This document shows positions 11,524 to 20,241 of a stretch of DNA of 64,000 nucleotides, in pieces. Position 1 is the first letter of the stretch; each line of letters starts with the position of its first letter. A program made the position numbers and the translations under genes. The notes below the pieces were generated by a model, which saw nothing but the letters and a program-made list of their open reading frames with translations, was not told the origin of the DNA and did no database searches. The stretch lies in the NCBI GenBank assembly GCA_900465685.1, contig UEGR01000007.1, positions 248,001 through 312,000 on the forward strand, written 5' to 3'. This DNA comes from Hyphomicrobiales bacterium (GTDB lineage Bacteria; Pseudomonadota; Alphaproteobacteria; Rhizobiales; Rhizobiaceae).

Positions 11524-11564
11524 ATGGAAAGGCCGGTGTGGTCATTATCAACGTGTAGTGGATG

Positions 11565-11834
11565 AGGATCCATCATATATTAAGTATAAGTTATATTATG
11601 GCACTTATCATGTAGCAAGCTATGGCGATTGCAGTATCGAAAAAAATATTAAATTTATTTTATTAAATAAAAGGGGAGCCTATGATTCATATACCATTAT
11701 ATTGCTCAGATATAGATATTGAAAATCTTCCAAGTGTATACCTAGAATTCATACATTCCATTTCAAATATCTTTCTGATTTATGCAGAAAGATTACTTGA
11801 ATTACTCTAAAAGAGAAAATTTATTATTAAAACT
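11565..11834. other. AT-rich island
   Basis: About 270 bp of strikingly AT-rich DNA lies in a GC-rich chromosome, between the nfu terminator and a long hairpin. Homopolymeric A and T runs near 11640-11670 and TATATT/TATAAG words occur. One candidate small gene (11682-11810) is listed separately. No repeat, tRNA or att-like duplication was seen at its edges. Confidence 0.7.
11682..11810 (+). CDS. Possible small protein gene (42 aa), unknown function
   Basis: The ATG at 11682 has a near-consensus ribosome site (AAGGGGAGCC) just upstream and opens a 42-codon frame ending in TAA at 11808-11810. The product starts MIHIPLYCSD and ends IYAERLLELL. It is rich in Ile and Leu, with one Cys, and could be an amphipathic or membrane-associated peptide. 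Codon use is AT-rich (ATA, TTA, CTA), unlike all neighbours. A strong ribosome site in an otherwise stop-rich region is the main support. No family is recognised, and it may equally be chance in AT-rich DNA. Confidence 0.35.
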   Translation: MIHIPLYCSDIDIENLPSVYLEFIHSISNIFLIYAERLLELL

Positions 11835-11876
11835 TCGGCGATACACGATCACCACTTTAATGTCGTGTATCGCCGA
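11835..11876 (-). terminator. Long perfect hairpin downstream of the L,D-transpeptidase gene
   Basis: A 14-bp perfect stem (tcggcgatacacga / tcgtgtatcgccga) has a 14-nt loop. It lies 11 nt beyond the stop of the minus-strand L,D-transpeptidase gene. On the minus strand a T-rich run follows, so it probably terminates that gene. It also closes the AT-rich island. Confidence 0.7.
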
Positions 11877-11887
11877 TATTGTATCAT

Positions 11888-12508
11888 TTACTGCTTCACG
11901 ATCACCTTTGCGCCCTGTTCGGCGCGATCATAGAGATCGATGATGTCCTGATTCATCAGACGGATGCAGCCCGACGACATGGCCTTGCCGATGGTCCACC
12001 ATTCAGGCGTTCCGTGAAGACGATAACCGGTATCGCCACCCTTGTTGAACAGATAGAGCGCACGTGCGCCGAGCGGGTTCTTGAGACCCGGATCCATGCC
12101 ATTGCGGAACTTTGCCAGTTCCGGCTGACGCTTGATCATTTCGGATGGCGGCGTCCAGGTCGGCCACTCGCGCTTCATGGCAACGCGGGCCGTGCCCGAC
12201 CAGCCGAAGCCTTCGCGTCCGACGCCGATGCCGTAACGCATCGCCTTGCCGTCCGGCATAACATAATAGAGGAACTTTTCCGGGGTATCGACGATGATCG
12301 TGCCAGGGGCCTCATCGGTCTGATACTTCACGATCTGGCGACGATACTGCGATGGTATCTTTTCGCTCGGAATAGCAGGAACAACATAGCCAGCATCGGT
12401 GACCGACGAGTAAGAGGCCGTGTAGAACGTTCCGCCGACAGTAGAGCAGCCAGCAAGTGCGCCTGCGAGAAAAAGTGCCGTCGTCAGCTTAAGGACGCGA
12501 GAATTCAT
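11888..12508 (-). CDS. L,D-transpeptidase (YkuD domain), lipoprotein
   Basis: It is a 206-aa exported protein. A lipoprotein signal peptide ends in LAGALAGC, with the lipidated Cys at residue 21. The YkuD catalytic centre is visible as His165 (HGTPEWW) and Cys181 in SSGCIRL with Arg183. Such enzymes form 3-3 peptidoglycan cross-links, and in Brucella and relatives they also anchor outer-membrane proteins to peptidoglycan. The start is the ATG at 12506-12508, behind GGGGGAA. A longer open frame begins at 12565 but would bury the signal peptide. The final helix ends in KVIVKQ. Active-site residues are intact. Confidence 0.93.
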   Translation of the reverse strand: MNSRVLKLTTALFLAGALAGCSTVGGTFYTASYSSVTDAGYVVPAIPSEKIPSQYRRQIVKYQTDEAPGTIIVDTPEKFLYYVMPDGKAMRYGIGVGREGFGWSGTARVAMKREWPTWTPPSEMIKRQPELAKFRNGMDPGLKNPLGARALYLFNKGGDTGYRLHGTPEWWTIGKAMSSGCIRLMNQDIIDLYDRAEQGAKVIVKQ

Positions 12509-12740
12509 GCATTCCCCCAAGGTAGAATCAAATGTGCCGTCAAAAGGAGCGAATCGCCCATTCATGCTTGAAGATGCGGCAGTATTGTTAACTGTGCGTT
12601 AACCGTAAATTGAAAAGTTCTTTATTAGGCCATTTTTTTGCCTTCTTTGGCCTTGTTTCACCCGCGAATACTCGAAAAACACCACAAAGAATCGCGTGTT
12701 TTCAGTTGTTTCGCCCTGCAACCGCACGCAAAATGCGGCC

Positions 12741-13232
12741 ATGCCAATCGTGATTCCCAACCAGACCCATCCCTTGTCCGACGGACGGCAATCGGACAAC
12801 GCCATGCTTGTACGCCGTGGTGTGCAGCGCCTTTTTCTGGATATGGGGCTTGCGACCTTGCCGGAACTGCCGCTTGCATCAGGCCGCCGTGCCGACCTCA
12901 TCGCGGTCAGCCGCAAGGGTGAAATCTGGATTGTCGAGATCAAATCATCGATCGAGGACTGGAAGGCCGACCGCAAATGGCCGGAATATCGCGACTATTG
13001 CGACCGGCTGTTTTTCGCTACCCACCCGGCGGTACCGCGCGAGATATTTCCGGAGGAATGCGGCTTCATTCTCTCGGACGGCTATGGCGCAGAAATCCTA
13101 CGTGATGCGCCCGAACACAAGCTGGCAGGCGCTACACGCAAGGCGCTGATGCTTCGCTTTGCCCGCGCAGGCGCGGCGCGCCTGACCTATGCGGAGCTTT
13201 CCGGATTGGACATGCCGGGCGGTGATTTTTAA
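12741..13232 (+). CDS. MmcB-family DNA repair protein
   Basis: This 163-aa cytoplasmic protein is related to MmcB, a DNA-damage protein known from Caulobacter. A PD-(D/E)xK-nuclease-like core can be read as Asp52 (RRADLI), Glu66 and Lys68 (IVEIKSS). The start is the ATG at 12741 (MPIVIPNQTH), and in-frame codons further upstream are not supported. The stop codon TAA (13230-13232) touches the start of a palindromic repeat. A perfect hairpin at 13291 serves this gene and the convergent MFS gene. Nuclease activity is inferred from the motif only. Confidence 0.85.
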   Translation: MPIVIPNQTHPLSDGRQSDNAMLVRRGVQRLFLDMGLATLPELPLASGRRADLIAVSRKGEIWIVEIKSSIEDWKADRKWPEYRDYCDRLFFATHPAVPREIFPEECGFILSDGYGAEILRDAPEHKLAGATRKALMLRFARAGAARLTYAELSGLDMPGGDF

Positions 13233-13281
13233 AGCGCATCCCGAAAAGTGTGAAACGGTTTTCGGAGAAGATGCGCTCTAA
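13231..13281. repeat. Dispersed palindromic repeat, copy 4
   Basis: This is the variant with core gtgaaacggttttcgg, in reverse orientation to copy 3. It begins within the stop codon of the mmcB-like gene. Confidence 0.85.
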
Positions 13282-13290
13282 TCAAACAAA

Positions 13291-13319
13291 AGCGGGGAAA
13301 CCGATGTGGTTTCCCCGCT
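13291..13319. terminator. Bidirectional terminator between mmcB-like and MFS genes
   Basis: A 12-bp perfect stem (agcggggaaacc / ggtttccccgct) with a 5-nt loop lies between convergent genes, with A residues on the left side. It can act on both strands. Confidence 0.85.
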
Positions 13320-13341
13320 CTCAAATGTTTGTTTTTTCCTG

Positions 13342-14634
13342 TTACTGACGCGAACGGCTGCGGCTGATCGCGATGATTGCGATAAGCGAAATCAGCACCG
13401 TCACCAGCAGATAGGCCGCCACCGCATGCCAGCTGCCTTCATATTTGGCGAGCAGCCATGTGGCGATCAGCGGAGCGGTACCGCCCGCCAAAGCAGCACC
13501 CAGCTGATAGCCAAGCGTGATGCCGGTATAACGCACCTTGGTGGCAAAGATTTCCGACGACAGCGTGCCCAGAACGGCAGTGATCGGCGACCAGAGAACA
13601 CCGAAGCTGATGACCGTTGCCAGGGTCAGGCCCCAGACGGTCTTTGTGTCGAGCAGCATGAAATAGGGAATGATGAACAGACCAAGCAGCACGCAACCAA
13701 CGACATAGACCGTCTTGCGACCCACATAGTCGGAAACGAGACCCATAGTCGGGATCAGAACCGAAGCGACCAGAGCACCGATCATCACGGCATTCAGCGC
13801 GGCGCTCTTGTCGAAGCCGAGCGTGCTCACCGCATAGCTGACCACGAAAGTGGAGAAGATATAGAACGGTGCGGTTTCCACGACCTTCAGGCCAGCGGCG
13901 ATCAGCACTTCGCGCCAATGGTTCTGGAGCGTTTCAACCAGCGGCATCTTGGCGACATTGCCGCTTTCCTTCGCCTGCTTGAATTCCGGCGTTTCGTCGA
14001 GACCGTTACGGATCCACAGACCGAGGAAAACCAGACCGGCGCTCAGCACGAAGGGAACACGCCAACCCCATGCCATGAAGGATTCATCCGGCAAGGTCAC
14101 CATCAGGCTAACCGAAAGCGTGGCCAGCAACATGCCGATGGTCACACCGACCTGCGGAACGCTGCCGAAGAAGCCCTTGCGGTTGGCAGGCGCATATTCA
14201 TAAGCGAGAAGCAAAGCGCCGCCCCACTCGCCGCCAATGCCAAGCCCCTGCACCATGCGCAGCAGGATCAGCAGAATGGGAGCCCAGACGCCAATATGTT
14301 CATAGGTCGGCAGTAAGCCAATCAGAACCGTGGCGCCGCCCATCAGCGACAGCGTGATGACCAGCGTCTTCTTGCGACCGATGCGGTCACCGATATGCGC
14401 GAAAATCACGCCGCCGAGCGGACGGATGAAGAAGGTCAGCGAAAACGACAGATAAGACAGCATCAACCCGACGACGGGGTCGAAATTAGGAAAGAACAGC
14501 TTGTTGAAAACAAGTGCGGCTGCGGTGCCGTAGAGAAAATAATCGAACCATTCGATAGAACTGCCAGTCAAACTGGCGATAAGCGCACGCCGGCGAGCAG
14601 CCGCGCTTGAAGATGCATCAATATGAGCAGTCAT
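13342..14634 (-). CDS. MFS transporter, metabolite:H+ symporter (MHS/ProP-like) family
   Basis: This 430-aa inner-membrane protein has about 12 transmembrane helices. The MHS subfamily is indicated by GSSIEWFDYFLYG near residues 25-37, the loop FAHIGDRIGRKKTL after helix 2-3, and WGGALLLAYEYAP in the middle. Related proteins carry shikimate, alpha-ketoglutarate, proline/betaine or citrate, and the substrate cannot be chosen here. The first 18 residues are a polar cytoplasmic tail. The gene stands alone, convergent with mmcB, and its upstream region carries a repeat. Confidence 0.92.
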   Translation of the reverse strand: MTAHIDASSSAAARRRALIASLTGSSIEWFDYFLYGTAAALVFNKLFFPNFDPVVGLMLSYLSFSLTFFIRPLGGVIFAHIGDRIGRKKTLVITLSLMGGATVLIGLLPTYEHIGVWAPILLILLRMVQGLGIGGEWGGALLLAYEYAPANRKGFFGSVPQVGVTIGMLLATLSVSLMVTLPDESFMAWGWRVPFVLSAGLVFLGLWIRNGLDETPEFKQAKESGNVAKMPLVETLQNHWREVLIAAGLKVVETAPFYIFSTFVVSYAVSTLGFDKSAALNAVMIGALVASVLIPTMGLVSDYVGRKTVYVVGCVLLGLFIIPYFMLLDTKTVWGLTLATVISFGVLWSPITAVLGTLSSEIFATKVRYTGITLGYQLGAALAGGTAPLIATWLLAKYEGSWHAVAAYLLVTVLISLIAIIAISRSRSRQ

Positions 14635-14726
14635 GTGTTGCCTTGAATGTTAGATAGCGCATTCGGGCGCAAGAGAATTAGGCCTGCGGCTCTAAAAGCG
14701 CAGTATTCTCCTCCGAATAGCCTTAG

Positions 14727-14811
14727 AGCGATTTCAGAACCGCTCTAACTGTTTGTTTTTGTAGCACATCTTATCCGAAAACCGTTTCACACTTTTCGGG
14801 ATGTGCTCTAG
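14727..14811. repeat. Dispersed palindromic repeat, copy 5 (composite, two hairpins)
   Basis: This is a two-part element. A small hairpin (agagcgatttcag...cgctct) is followed by a spacer tgtttgttttt and then the 50-bp palindrome (aaaccgtttcacacttttc). The same architecture is seen at 42484-42588. It ends in gctctag. Confidence 0.82.
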
Positions 14812-14909
14812 TTGCCTTATTATTATAGATTTTTATATTCAACTTTAGATCAATTCCCTAGGAATGGCGCATAATATAGTGAAAATACCTCAAAACTCTC
14901 AGTAAATAA

Positions 14910-14947
14910 AAAAATCCAGCAAAACCATCTGGCTTTACTGGATTTTT
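14910..14947 (-). terminator. Hairpin downstream of prrA
   Basis: A 14-bp stem with one mismatch (aaaaatccagcaaa / tttactggattttt) is flanked by A and T runs. It lies 68 nt beyond the prrA stop on the minus strand and is the likely terminator for prrA. Confidence 0.7.
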
Positions 14948-15014
14948 CACTAAGTTAAGAAACTACTAAACTTTCAGTACAAGCCGCCAAAAGCCGGATT
15001 GCTTCCCGTCACGC

Positions 15015-15578
15015 TCAGCGCGGGGCGCGCTTGGCGAGAATGCGCTGCAAGGTGCGGCGATGCATGTTGAGGCGGCGTGCGGTTTCGGAAACATTGCGCT
15101 CGCACATTTCGTAGACGCGCTGGATATGCTCCCAGCGGACACGATCGGCGGACATCGGGTTTTCCGGCGGCGCGACCTTCTCGCCCGGACGGCGGGTCAG
15201 AGCGGCGAAGACTTCATCGGCATCGGCTGGCTTCGACAGATAATCAATGGCGCCGAGCTTCACCGCATTCACGGCGGTCGCGATATTGCCGTAACCGGTG
15301 AGGACGATGGCGCGCGTATCGGAACGGCGCAGGCGAATGGCTTCGATGACGTCGAGACCGTTGCCATCTCCCAGCCGCATATCCACCACGGCATAAGCGG
15401 GTGCTGCTGCCTTGGCAGCGGCGATACCTTCTTCAACCGATTCCGCTGTGGTCACCTGAAAGCCCCGGCTTTCCATAGCGCGGGCCAGGCGTTGCAAGAA
15501 AGGTTTGTCGTCATCAACCAGAAGAAGGGTGGGGTCGTTGCCTATGGCTTCGCTGTCTTCCTGCTTCAAGTCGTCCAT
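15015..15578 (-). CDS. prrA: Redox response regulator PrrA/RegA/ActR family
   Basis: This 187-aa DNA-binding response regulator is the cognate of PrrB (RegB). The receiver domain shows the acidic pocket Asp22-Asp24, phospho-acceptor Asp66 (VVDMRL), Thr94 and Lys116. The C-terminal Fis-type helix-turn-helix is NVSETARRLNMHRRTLQRIL, which is near-identical across RegA proteins. RegA-type regulators control respiration and redox functions at low oxygen. It lies 194 nt downstream of prrB on the same strand. The promoter may be shared or lie in the AT-rich gap between them. Confidence 0.95.
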   Translation of the reverse strand: MDDLKQEDSEAIGNDPTLLLVDDDKPFLQRLARAMESRGFQVTTAESVEEGIAAAKAAAPAYAVVDMRLGDGNGLDVIEAIRLRRSDTRAIVLTGYGNIATAVNAVKLGAIDYLSKPADADEVFAALTRRPGEKVAPPENPMSADRVRWEHIQRVYEMCERNVSETARRLNMHRRTLQRILAKRAPR

Positions 15579-15772
15579 CGGGTGCTTCCTGCCTGTATTT
15601 TTGATCCCTTATTGATACCCCTGCGTCAAAAAGTCAAATAGCCATTGAATCGTTGAAGCAATTTCTACGGCACCGAATTTTGCGCGAGACTATAAATCAT
15701 TGTATTTGATTAATAATTCTAAAAGACAACACAAGAAGTTGAGCAAAAACAAATTTGAAAACAGGTTTTGGC

Positions 15773-17074
15773 TCATACCCTCGTGAAGGTTGAACGCGCC
15801 CAAACCACTTTGACTTCGGCCCCCTGCCCCGGATTGCTTCGATTACGGAACGCAATCTGTGCACCGGAACGCTCCAGCAAGGTTTTTGCAATGAACAGCC
15901 CGAGACCAAGCCCCCCGCCATTGCGGGTATTGTCGCGGCTGGTCATATAGGGCTCGCCAATACGGTCAAGGATTTCCGGCTTGAAGCCTTCGCCATCGTC
16001 CTGAATGGTGACGCTGACCTGATTATCCGTCCAACCCCAGGTCACGCTGACATTGCCGCGTGCAAAATCGACCGCGTTTTCCACCAGATTGCCGAGACCA
16101 TACAGCAGACCGGGATTGCGCCGCGTGACCGGCTCCGGCTTTGGCCCTTCCACTTTCTGCACATCAATGACCACACCGAAATTGCGGTGCGGTGCAATCA
16201 CCTCCTCAATCAGCGAAGAGAGTGGCAAGCGCGACATGTGCTCCTCGTTTTCCGAGGAGAGGCTGGTCAGTCTTTGCAGGATTTCGCGGCAGCGCTGGGT
16301 TTGCGAATGCAACAGCGCAATATCTTCCCCAAGCCCCGTATCGACCGGATTTTTGGCATAGGAACGCTGCATTTCCTTCACCACCAGCGCAATGGTGGCA
16401 AGCGGTGTTCCTAGCTCATGGGCGGCAGCAGCAGCGAGGCCATCGAGAGCAGTCAGATGCTGTTCGCGTTGGAGAATGAGTTCCGCAGCGCTCAAAGCAT
16501 CGCCCAGCTGGCGGGCTTCTTCTGCAATGCGATAGGCATAGACGCCGGTAAAGCCCAGCGCCGATGTGATGGCGCACCAGATGCCGATCACAAACAGGAA
16601 AGGCAGGTTCAACTCTTCGCCCGGATACCAGGGCAGCGGTTCATGCCGGATGGAAAGCACCGATGTGCAGGCCACGACCAGCAGAGCCAGCGCCAGCGTG
16701 TGCCGGGCCGAAAGCGAAGTGGCCGAAATGATGACCGGCACGATCATCAGTATGACGAAGGGGTTTTGCAGCCCGCCGGTGAGATAAAGCAGGCCCGCCA
16801 GTTGCAGAATATCGAAGGCCAGCACGAGGCTTGCCGCTTCCGGGTTCAGCCGATGATTGGTCGGGAAGCGAAAGGCCAGATAGAGATTGAGCCAGGCCGA
16901 GCAGGCAATCAGTGCAAAACAAATACCGACTGCAAACGGAAATTGCAGATAAAGCGCCACCAGCATGACGGCTGCCGTCTGCCCGGCGATGGCTAGCCAG
17001 CGCACGCGAACCAGCGTGGTCAATCGCGGACGACGCGAAAGATTGGAAGCGCGATTCTCGAATTCTGCGTGCAT
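15773..17074 (-). CDS. prrB: Redox sensor histidine kinase PrrB/RegB/ActS
   Basis: This 433-aa inner-membrane kinase has about six N-terminal transmembrane segments (residues 20-185) with the quinone-sensing motif GGLQNPF at 100-106. The H-box holds His219 (AAAAHELGTPLATIAL). Cys262 in QRCREIL matches the redox-active Cys described for RegB. The ATP-binding half has an N-box (GNLVENAVDFA), DDGEGF and GGLGLGLFIAK. All sensing and catalytic residues are present, so it should be functional. Related loci often have a senC gene nearby, but none is seen here. Confidence 0.95.
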   Translation of the reverse strand: MHAEFENRASNLSRRPRLTTLVRVRWLAIAGQTAAVMLVALYLQFPFAVGICFALIACSAWLNLYLAFRFPTNHRLNPEAASLVLAFDILQLAGLLYLTGGLQNPFVILMIVPVIISATSLSARHTLALALLVVACTSVLSIRHEPLPWYPGEELNLPFLFVIGIWCAITSALGFTGVYAYRIAEEARQLGDALSAAELILQREQHLTALDGLAAAAAHELGTPLATIALVVKEMQRSYAKNPVDTGLGEDIALLHSQTQRCREILQRLTSLSSENEEHMSRLPLSSLIEEVIAPHRNFGVVIDVQKVEGPKPEPVTRRNPGLLYGLGNLVENAVDFARGNVSVTWGWTDNQVSVTIQDDGEGFKPEILDRIGEPYMTSRDNTRNGGGLGLGLFIAKTLLERSGAQIAFRNRSNPGQGAEVKVVWARSTFTRV

Positions 17075-17167
17075 AGTTTGATGTCCCTCTATCCTGCCCC
17101 TTATGGGGCAAGCGGAGACAGGAATGCAAGCGGAACTGCGTTATCCGGTCGCAGGTGGTTAATGCAT

Positions 17168-17187
17168 GTTTTGCTGGAAATGCTCTA
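17168..17187. repeat. Truncated palindromic repeat at the hrpB stop
   Basis: Only one end of the dispersed repeat (ttttgctggaaatgctcta) is present. Its final bases provide the stop codon of hrpB (TAG, minus strand, 17185-17187). Confidence 0.75.
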
Positions 17188-19641
17188 CGTCCCGCGCGGC
17201 TTTGCCCGGCGTGTTGCTTCCGCATTGGCCGGATCTTCCGGCCAGACATGTTTGGGATAGCGCCCACGCATGTCGGACCGGACATCGGCCCATGATCCTT
17301 TCCAGAAACCAGGCAGATCGCGGGTGATCTGGATCGGACGATGGGCTGGCGACAGGAGTTCCAGCAACAATGGCACCTTGCCATTGGCGATGGACGGATG
17401 CTGGCCCAGACCGAACAGTTCCTGCACGCGGACCGCGATTACAGGCTCTTCGGCATCGTAGCGGATCGGAATATGCGAGCCGGTCGGCACGGTGAAATGC
17501 GTCGGCGCGAGTTGATCCACGCTGCGCTGGAGATCGAAGGGCACAAGGCTCATCAGGCCATTTTTCAACACATGACCCGGAATGCGGTCAATCTGCGCTT
17601 CGCCGGTCAGGAAGGGCAGCAGCCAGTCTTCCAATGTCTCCAGCAAATGCTCGTCTTCCATGGATGGCCATGGATCGCCAAGCCCGCGATAAAGCCAGCC
17701 AAGACGGCGGCGCAGAATATCGGCTTCCTTGCCCCAGGGCAGAATACCAAGCCCATGCTCGCGCACGGCGGCAATCACGCCCTCATCGGCTGCACTTCCC
17801 GATGGTGCGGCCAACGGCTTTTCCGAAAGGGCTATCGCACCGATGCGCACGGCTTCTCGCGCCCTGAGCGCGTTCTTTTCAGGATCGTAGACAACCTGTC
17901 GCCCACTCTCGATCCGGTCGCCAAGGGCAGACCGGATTTCCGCCTCCGATACTTCGGCAGCCGAAAGAACCCGCGCGCGTCCTGCCTTGCCTGACATATC
18001 CGCCACGACCAGCCAGGGAGCACGGCTGAGGCTTATCGCGCTATCCACCTCTCCGCCGCGACCATTGGCCAGCAGAAACTGCCCGGTCTGGCCACGCGCT
18101 CTGGCGATCCGGTCGGGATAGGCGTCGATCAGCATACGACCGATCCCTGATCCTGCGGGCGTACCCTGATTGGGCACATTGGCCGCAAGACGCTTTGCCA
18201 GCCCCTTGGCCCTTTGGGCGCGGTCAGAACGATCATTGCGAAAGCGCGAAAAACGCGTGTCGAGATCGGTTTCGTTGCCACCAAGCCCACGCTCCGTCAA
18301 AAGCACAGCCAGTTCGGCAGCCTTTGAGGCTTCGCCGCGTTTGCCCGCCTCGGCCACCATATGGGCAAGACGTGCGGGCAAGGCGAGCTGACGCATGGCT
18401 TCGCCGTCGGGGGTCAGACGCCCGGCCTCGTCCAGAGCACCGAGCCGCCGCAACAAGGTGCGGGCTTCGTTCAGCGCCGGTTTCGGCGGTGCGTCAAGAA
18501 AGTTCAGCGTTGCCGGATCGGTCACGCCCCATGCGGCACTGTCGAGCACGAGGCCAGACAGATCCGCCTCCAGAATCTCGGGCGGCGAAAAGGCTGGCAG
18601 TGATGCCGTCTGCCCCTGATGCCAGAGACGAATAGCAATACCCGGTTCTGTTCGCCCGGCGCGACCCGCCCGCTGATCGGCACTGGCACGGGATGTGCGC
18701 ACGGTTTCCAGCCGCGTCAGGCCGGTGGCCGGTTCATATTTCGGCAGACGGGCAAGCCCGCTGTCGATCACCACGCGCACGCCGTCAATCGTAATGGAGG
18801 TTTCGGCAATCGAGGTCGCCAGAACCACCTTGCGCTTGCCTTCCGGTGCGGGCTTGATCGCCGCGTCTTGATCGCGACCTTCCATCGCGCCATAAAGCGG
18901 CGCAAGCATCACATGAGCTGGCACACGTTCTTCCAGAAGGCGCACCGTGCGCTCGATCTCGCCCTGCCCCGGCAGGAAAGCCAGAATACTGCCTGTCTCG
19001 TCGGCCAGCGCATCGCGGATGCTGCGGGCCATGGCGTCTTCCACGCGCTCGTCGGCTTTTCGTTCCCGATAACGAATATCGACGGGGAAAGCCCGGCCCT
19101 CGCTTTCGACCACCGGCGCATCGCCCAGAAGGGCTGCGACACGCGCACCGTCGAGCGTTGCGGACATGACCAGAATTTTCAGATCGTCGCGCAAGACCGC
19201 CTGCACATCAAGCGCCAGCGCCAGCCCGAAATCCGCATCGAGGCTGCGCTCGTGAAACTCGTCGAACAGCACTGCCGCCACGCCCTTGAGGTCGGGATCG
19301 TCAAGGATCATCCGCGCAAAGACACCTTCGGTGACGACGAGGATTTTCGTCCTGCTCGACACCTTGCTTTCCAGACGCATCCGGTAACCAACCGTTTCGC
19401 CCGGCTCTTCGCCCAGAAGCTGCGCCATGCGGCGCGCGGCAGCACGCGCGGCAAGACGCCTCGGCTCCAGAAGCACGATCATGCCATCGCCGCGCCAGGC
19501 CGCATTCAACATATGGATCGGCACCAGCGTTGTCTTGCCCGCGCCCGGCGGCGCAACAAGCACCGCGCTTGCATGGGCGTTCATCGCCTCATCCAATTGC
19601 GGTAGAATGCGTGTAACGGGAAGATCGGGCAGGCTCGTCAA
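17185..19641 (-). CDS. hrpB: ATP-dependent helicase HrpB
   Basis: This 818-aa DEAH-family superfamily 2 helicase is of the HrpB type, and its role in bacteria is poorly defined. Walker A is GAGKTT at residues 33-38 and Walker B is DEFH at 127-130. The SAT motif (VMSATLDG), QRAGRAGR and the HrpB-specific C-terminal domain follow. The start is uncertain. A TTG at 19639-19641 preceded by ACGGAAA gives the family-typical N-terminus (TSLPDLPVTRILPQL). A GTG at 19681-19683 is an alternative. Open frame beyond that is antisense to the GNAT gene and rejected. The last codon lies in a truncated repeat. Confidence 0.93.
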   Translation of the reverse strand: MTSLPDLPVTRILPQLDEAMNAHASAVLVAPPGAGKTTLVPIHMLNAAWRGDGMIVLLEPRRLAARAAARRMAQLLGEEPGETVGYRMRLESKVSSRTKILVVTEGVFARMILDDPDLKGVAAVLFDEFHERSLDADFGLALALDVQAVLRDDLKILVMSATLDGARVAALLGDAPVVESEGRAFPVDIRYRERKADERVEDAMARSIRDALADETGSILAFLPGQGEIERTVRLLEERVPAHVMLAPLYGAMEGRDQDAAIKPAPEGKRKVVLATSIAETSITIDGVRVVIDSGLARLPKYEPATGLTRLETVRTSRASADQRAGRAGRTEPGIAIRLWHQGQTASLPAFSPPEILEADLSGLVLDSAAWGVTDPATLNFLDAPPKPALNEARTLLRRLGALDEAGRLTPDGEAMRQLALPARLAHMVAEAGKRGEASKAAELAVLLTERGLGGNETDLDTRFSRFRNDRSDRAQRAKGLAKRLAANVPNQGTPAGSGIGRMLIDAYPDRIARARGQTGQFLLANGRGGEVDSAISLSRAPWLVVADMSGKAGRARVLSAAEVSEAEIRSALGDRIESGRQVVYDPEKNALRAREAVRIGAIALSEKPLAAPSGSAADEGVIAAVREHGLGILPWGKEADILRRRLGWLYRGLGDPWPSMEDEHLLETLEDWLLPFLTGEAQIDRIPGHVLKNGLMSLVPFDLQRSVDQLAPTHFTVPTGSHIPIRYDAEEPVIAVRVQELFGLGQHPSIANGKVPLLLELLSPAHRPIQITRDLPGFWKGSWADVRSDMRGRYPKHVWPEDPANAEATRRAKPRGT

Positions 19642-19696
19642 ATGAATTTCCGTAAGATAATGCGTCAGTTCAGTGCTTATCACACAAGGAACAGAG

Positions 19697-20131
19697 ATGA
19701 TCCATATCCGAAAATCCATTCCGGCTGATGCCCCGGCCCTCACCGAAATCTGGCGCGCCAGCGTGCGCGCCACGCATGACTTTCTGAGCCCCGACGATTT
19801 CAATGAACTCGAAAAGCTGGTCGGCGAGCAATATCTGCCGAATGTGGAAGTCGATGTCATTGAAAACGACGGCAAACCTGTCGGTTTCATGGGAATGACC
19901 GACAACAATATCGACAGTTTGTTCATTTCGCCCGACCAGCGCGGCAAAGGCATTGGCAAGCATATGATTGCGCACGCCAAACAACGCGGCGCGCTGACCG
20001 TTGATGTGAACGAGCAGAACACGCAAGGCGTGGGCTTTTATCGCCATCTGGGCTTTGTCGAGACAGGTCGCTCGGAAACCGATGATCAGGGACGCCCTTA
20101 TCCGCTGCTGCATCTCAGGCTTGAGGCTTAA
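19697..20131 (+). CDS. GNAT-family N-acetyltransferase (YjaB-like)
   Basis: This 144-aa acetyltransferase has the acetyl-CoA loop read as SPDQRGKGIGKHMIAHA at about residues 78-94 and the GNAT C-terminal VNEQNTQGVGFYRHLGF. The ATG at 19697 follows AAGGAACAGAG. It is divergent from hrpB, with 55 nt between the starts, so promoter regions overlap. The substrate is unknown. It lies before, but probably not within, the formaldehyde cluster, as a strong operator-promoter follows it. Confidence 0.88.
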   Translation: MIHIRKSIPADAPALTEIWRASVRATHDFLSPDDFNELEKLVGEQYLPNVEVDVIENDGKPVGFMGMTDNNIDSLFISPDQRGKGIGKHMIAHAKQRGALTVDVNEQNTQGVGFYRHLGFVETGRSETDDQGRPYPLLHLRLEA

Positions 20132-20191
20132 AAATCCGGGCCGTGCCAATTGCAGAGAAAACCATTCTTGCAAAAGCCAATTCAGGAGCAA

Positions 20192-20218
20192 TTGACATAC
20201 TCCCCCATAGTATATAGT
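20192..20218 (+). promoter_or_regulatory. Candidate frm promoter with FrmR-type operator
   Basis: A TTGACA box is at 20192-20197, with TA-rich -10 candidates at 20211-20220. Between and overlapping them is an inverted repeat ATACT-ccccc-at-AGTAT (20197-20213) with a C/G tract. This is the arrangement typical of operators for the FrmR/RcnR/CsoR repressor family. It lies 24-50 nt upstream of frmR and would block RNA polymerase when bound. Confidence 0.75.
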
Positions 20219-20241
20219 TTCCCGCAAGATCGAGAGGTTTC

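Larger units (their letters stand above)
14635..15014. other. Intergenic region between MFS and prrA genes
   Basis: The 380 bp contain a composite palindromic repeat (14727-14811), then an AT-rich stretch (about 14815-14910), and a hairpin (14910-14947) that probably ends prrA transcription. No further coding potential was seen. Confidence 0.7.

Noticed and set aside
12599..12740. Small frames between the L,D-transpeptidase and mmcB genes
   Set aside because: They overlap the likely promoters of both divergent genes and have no conservation character or ribosome site.
19684..20022. N-terminal extension of hrpB to 20022
   Set aside because: It lies antisense to the GNAT gene and has no family similarity. 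HrpB proteins start near the SLPDLPV block.
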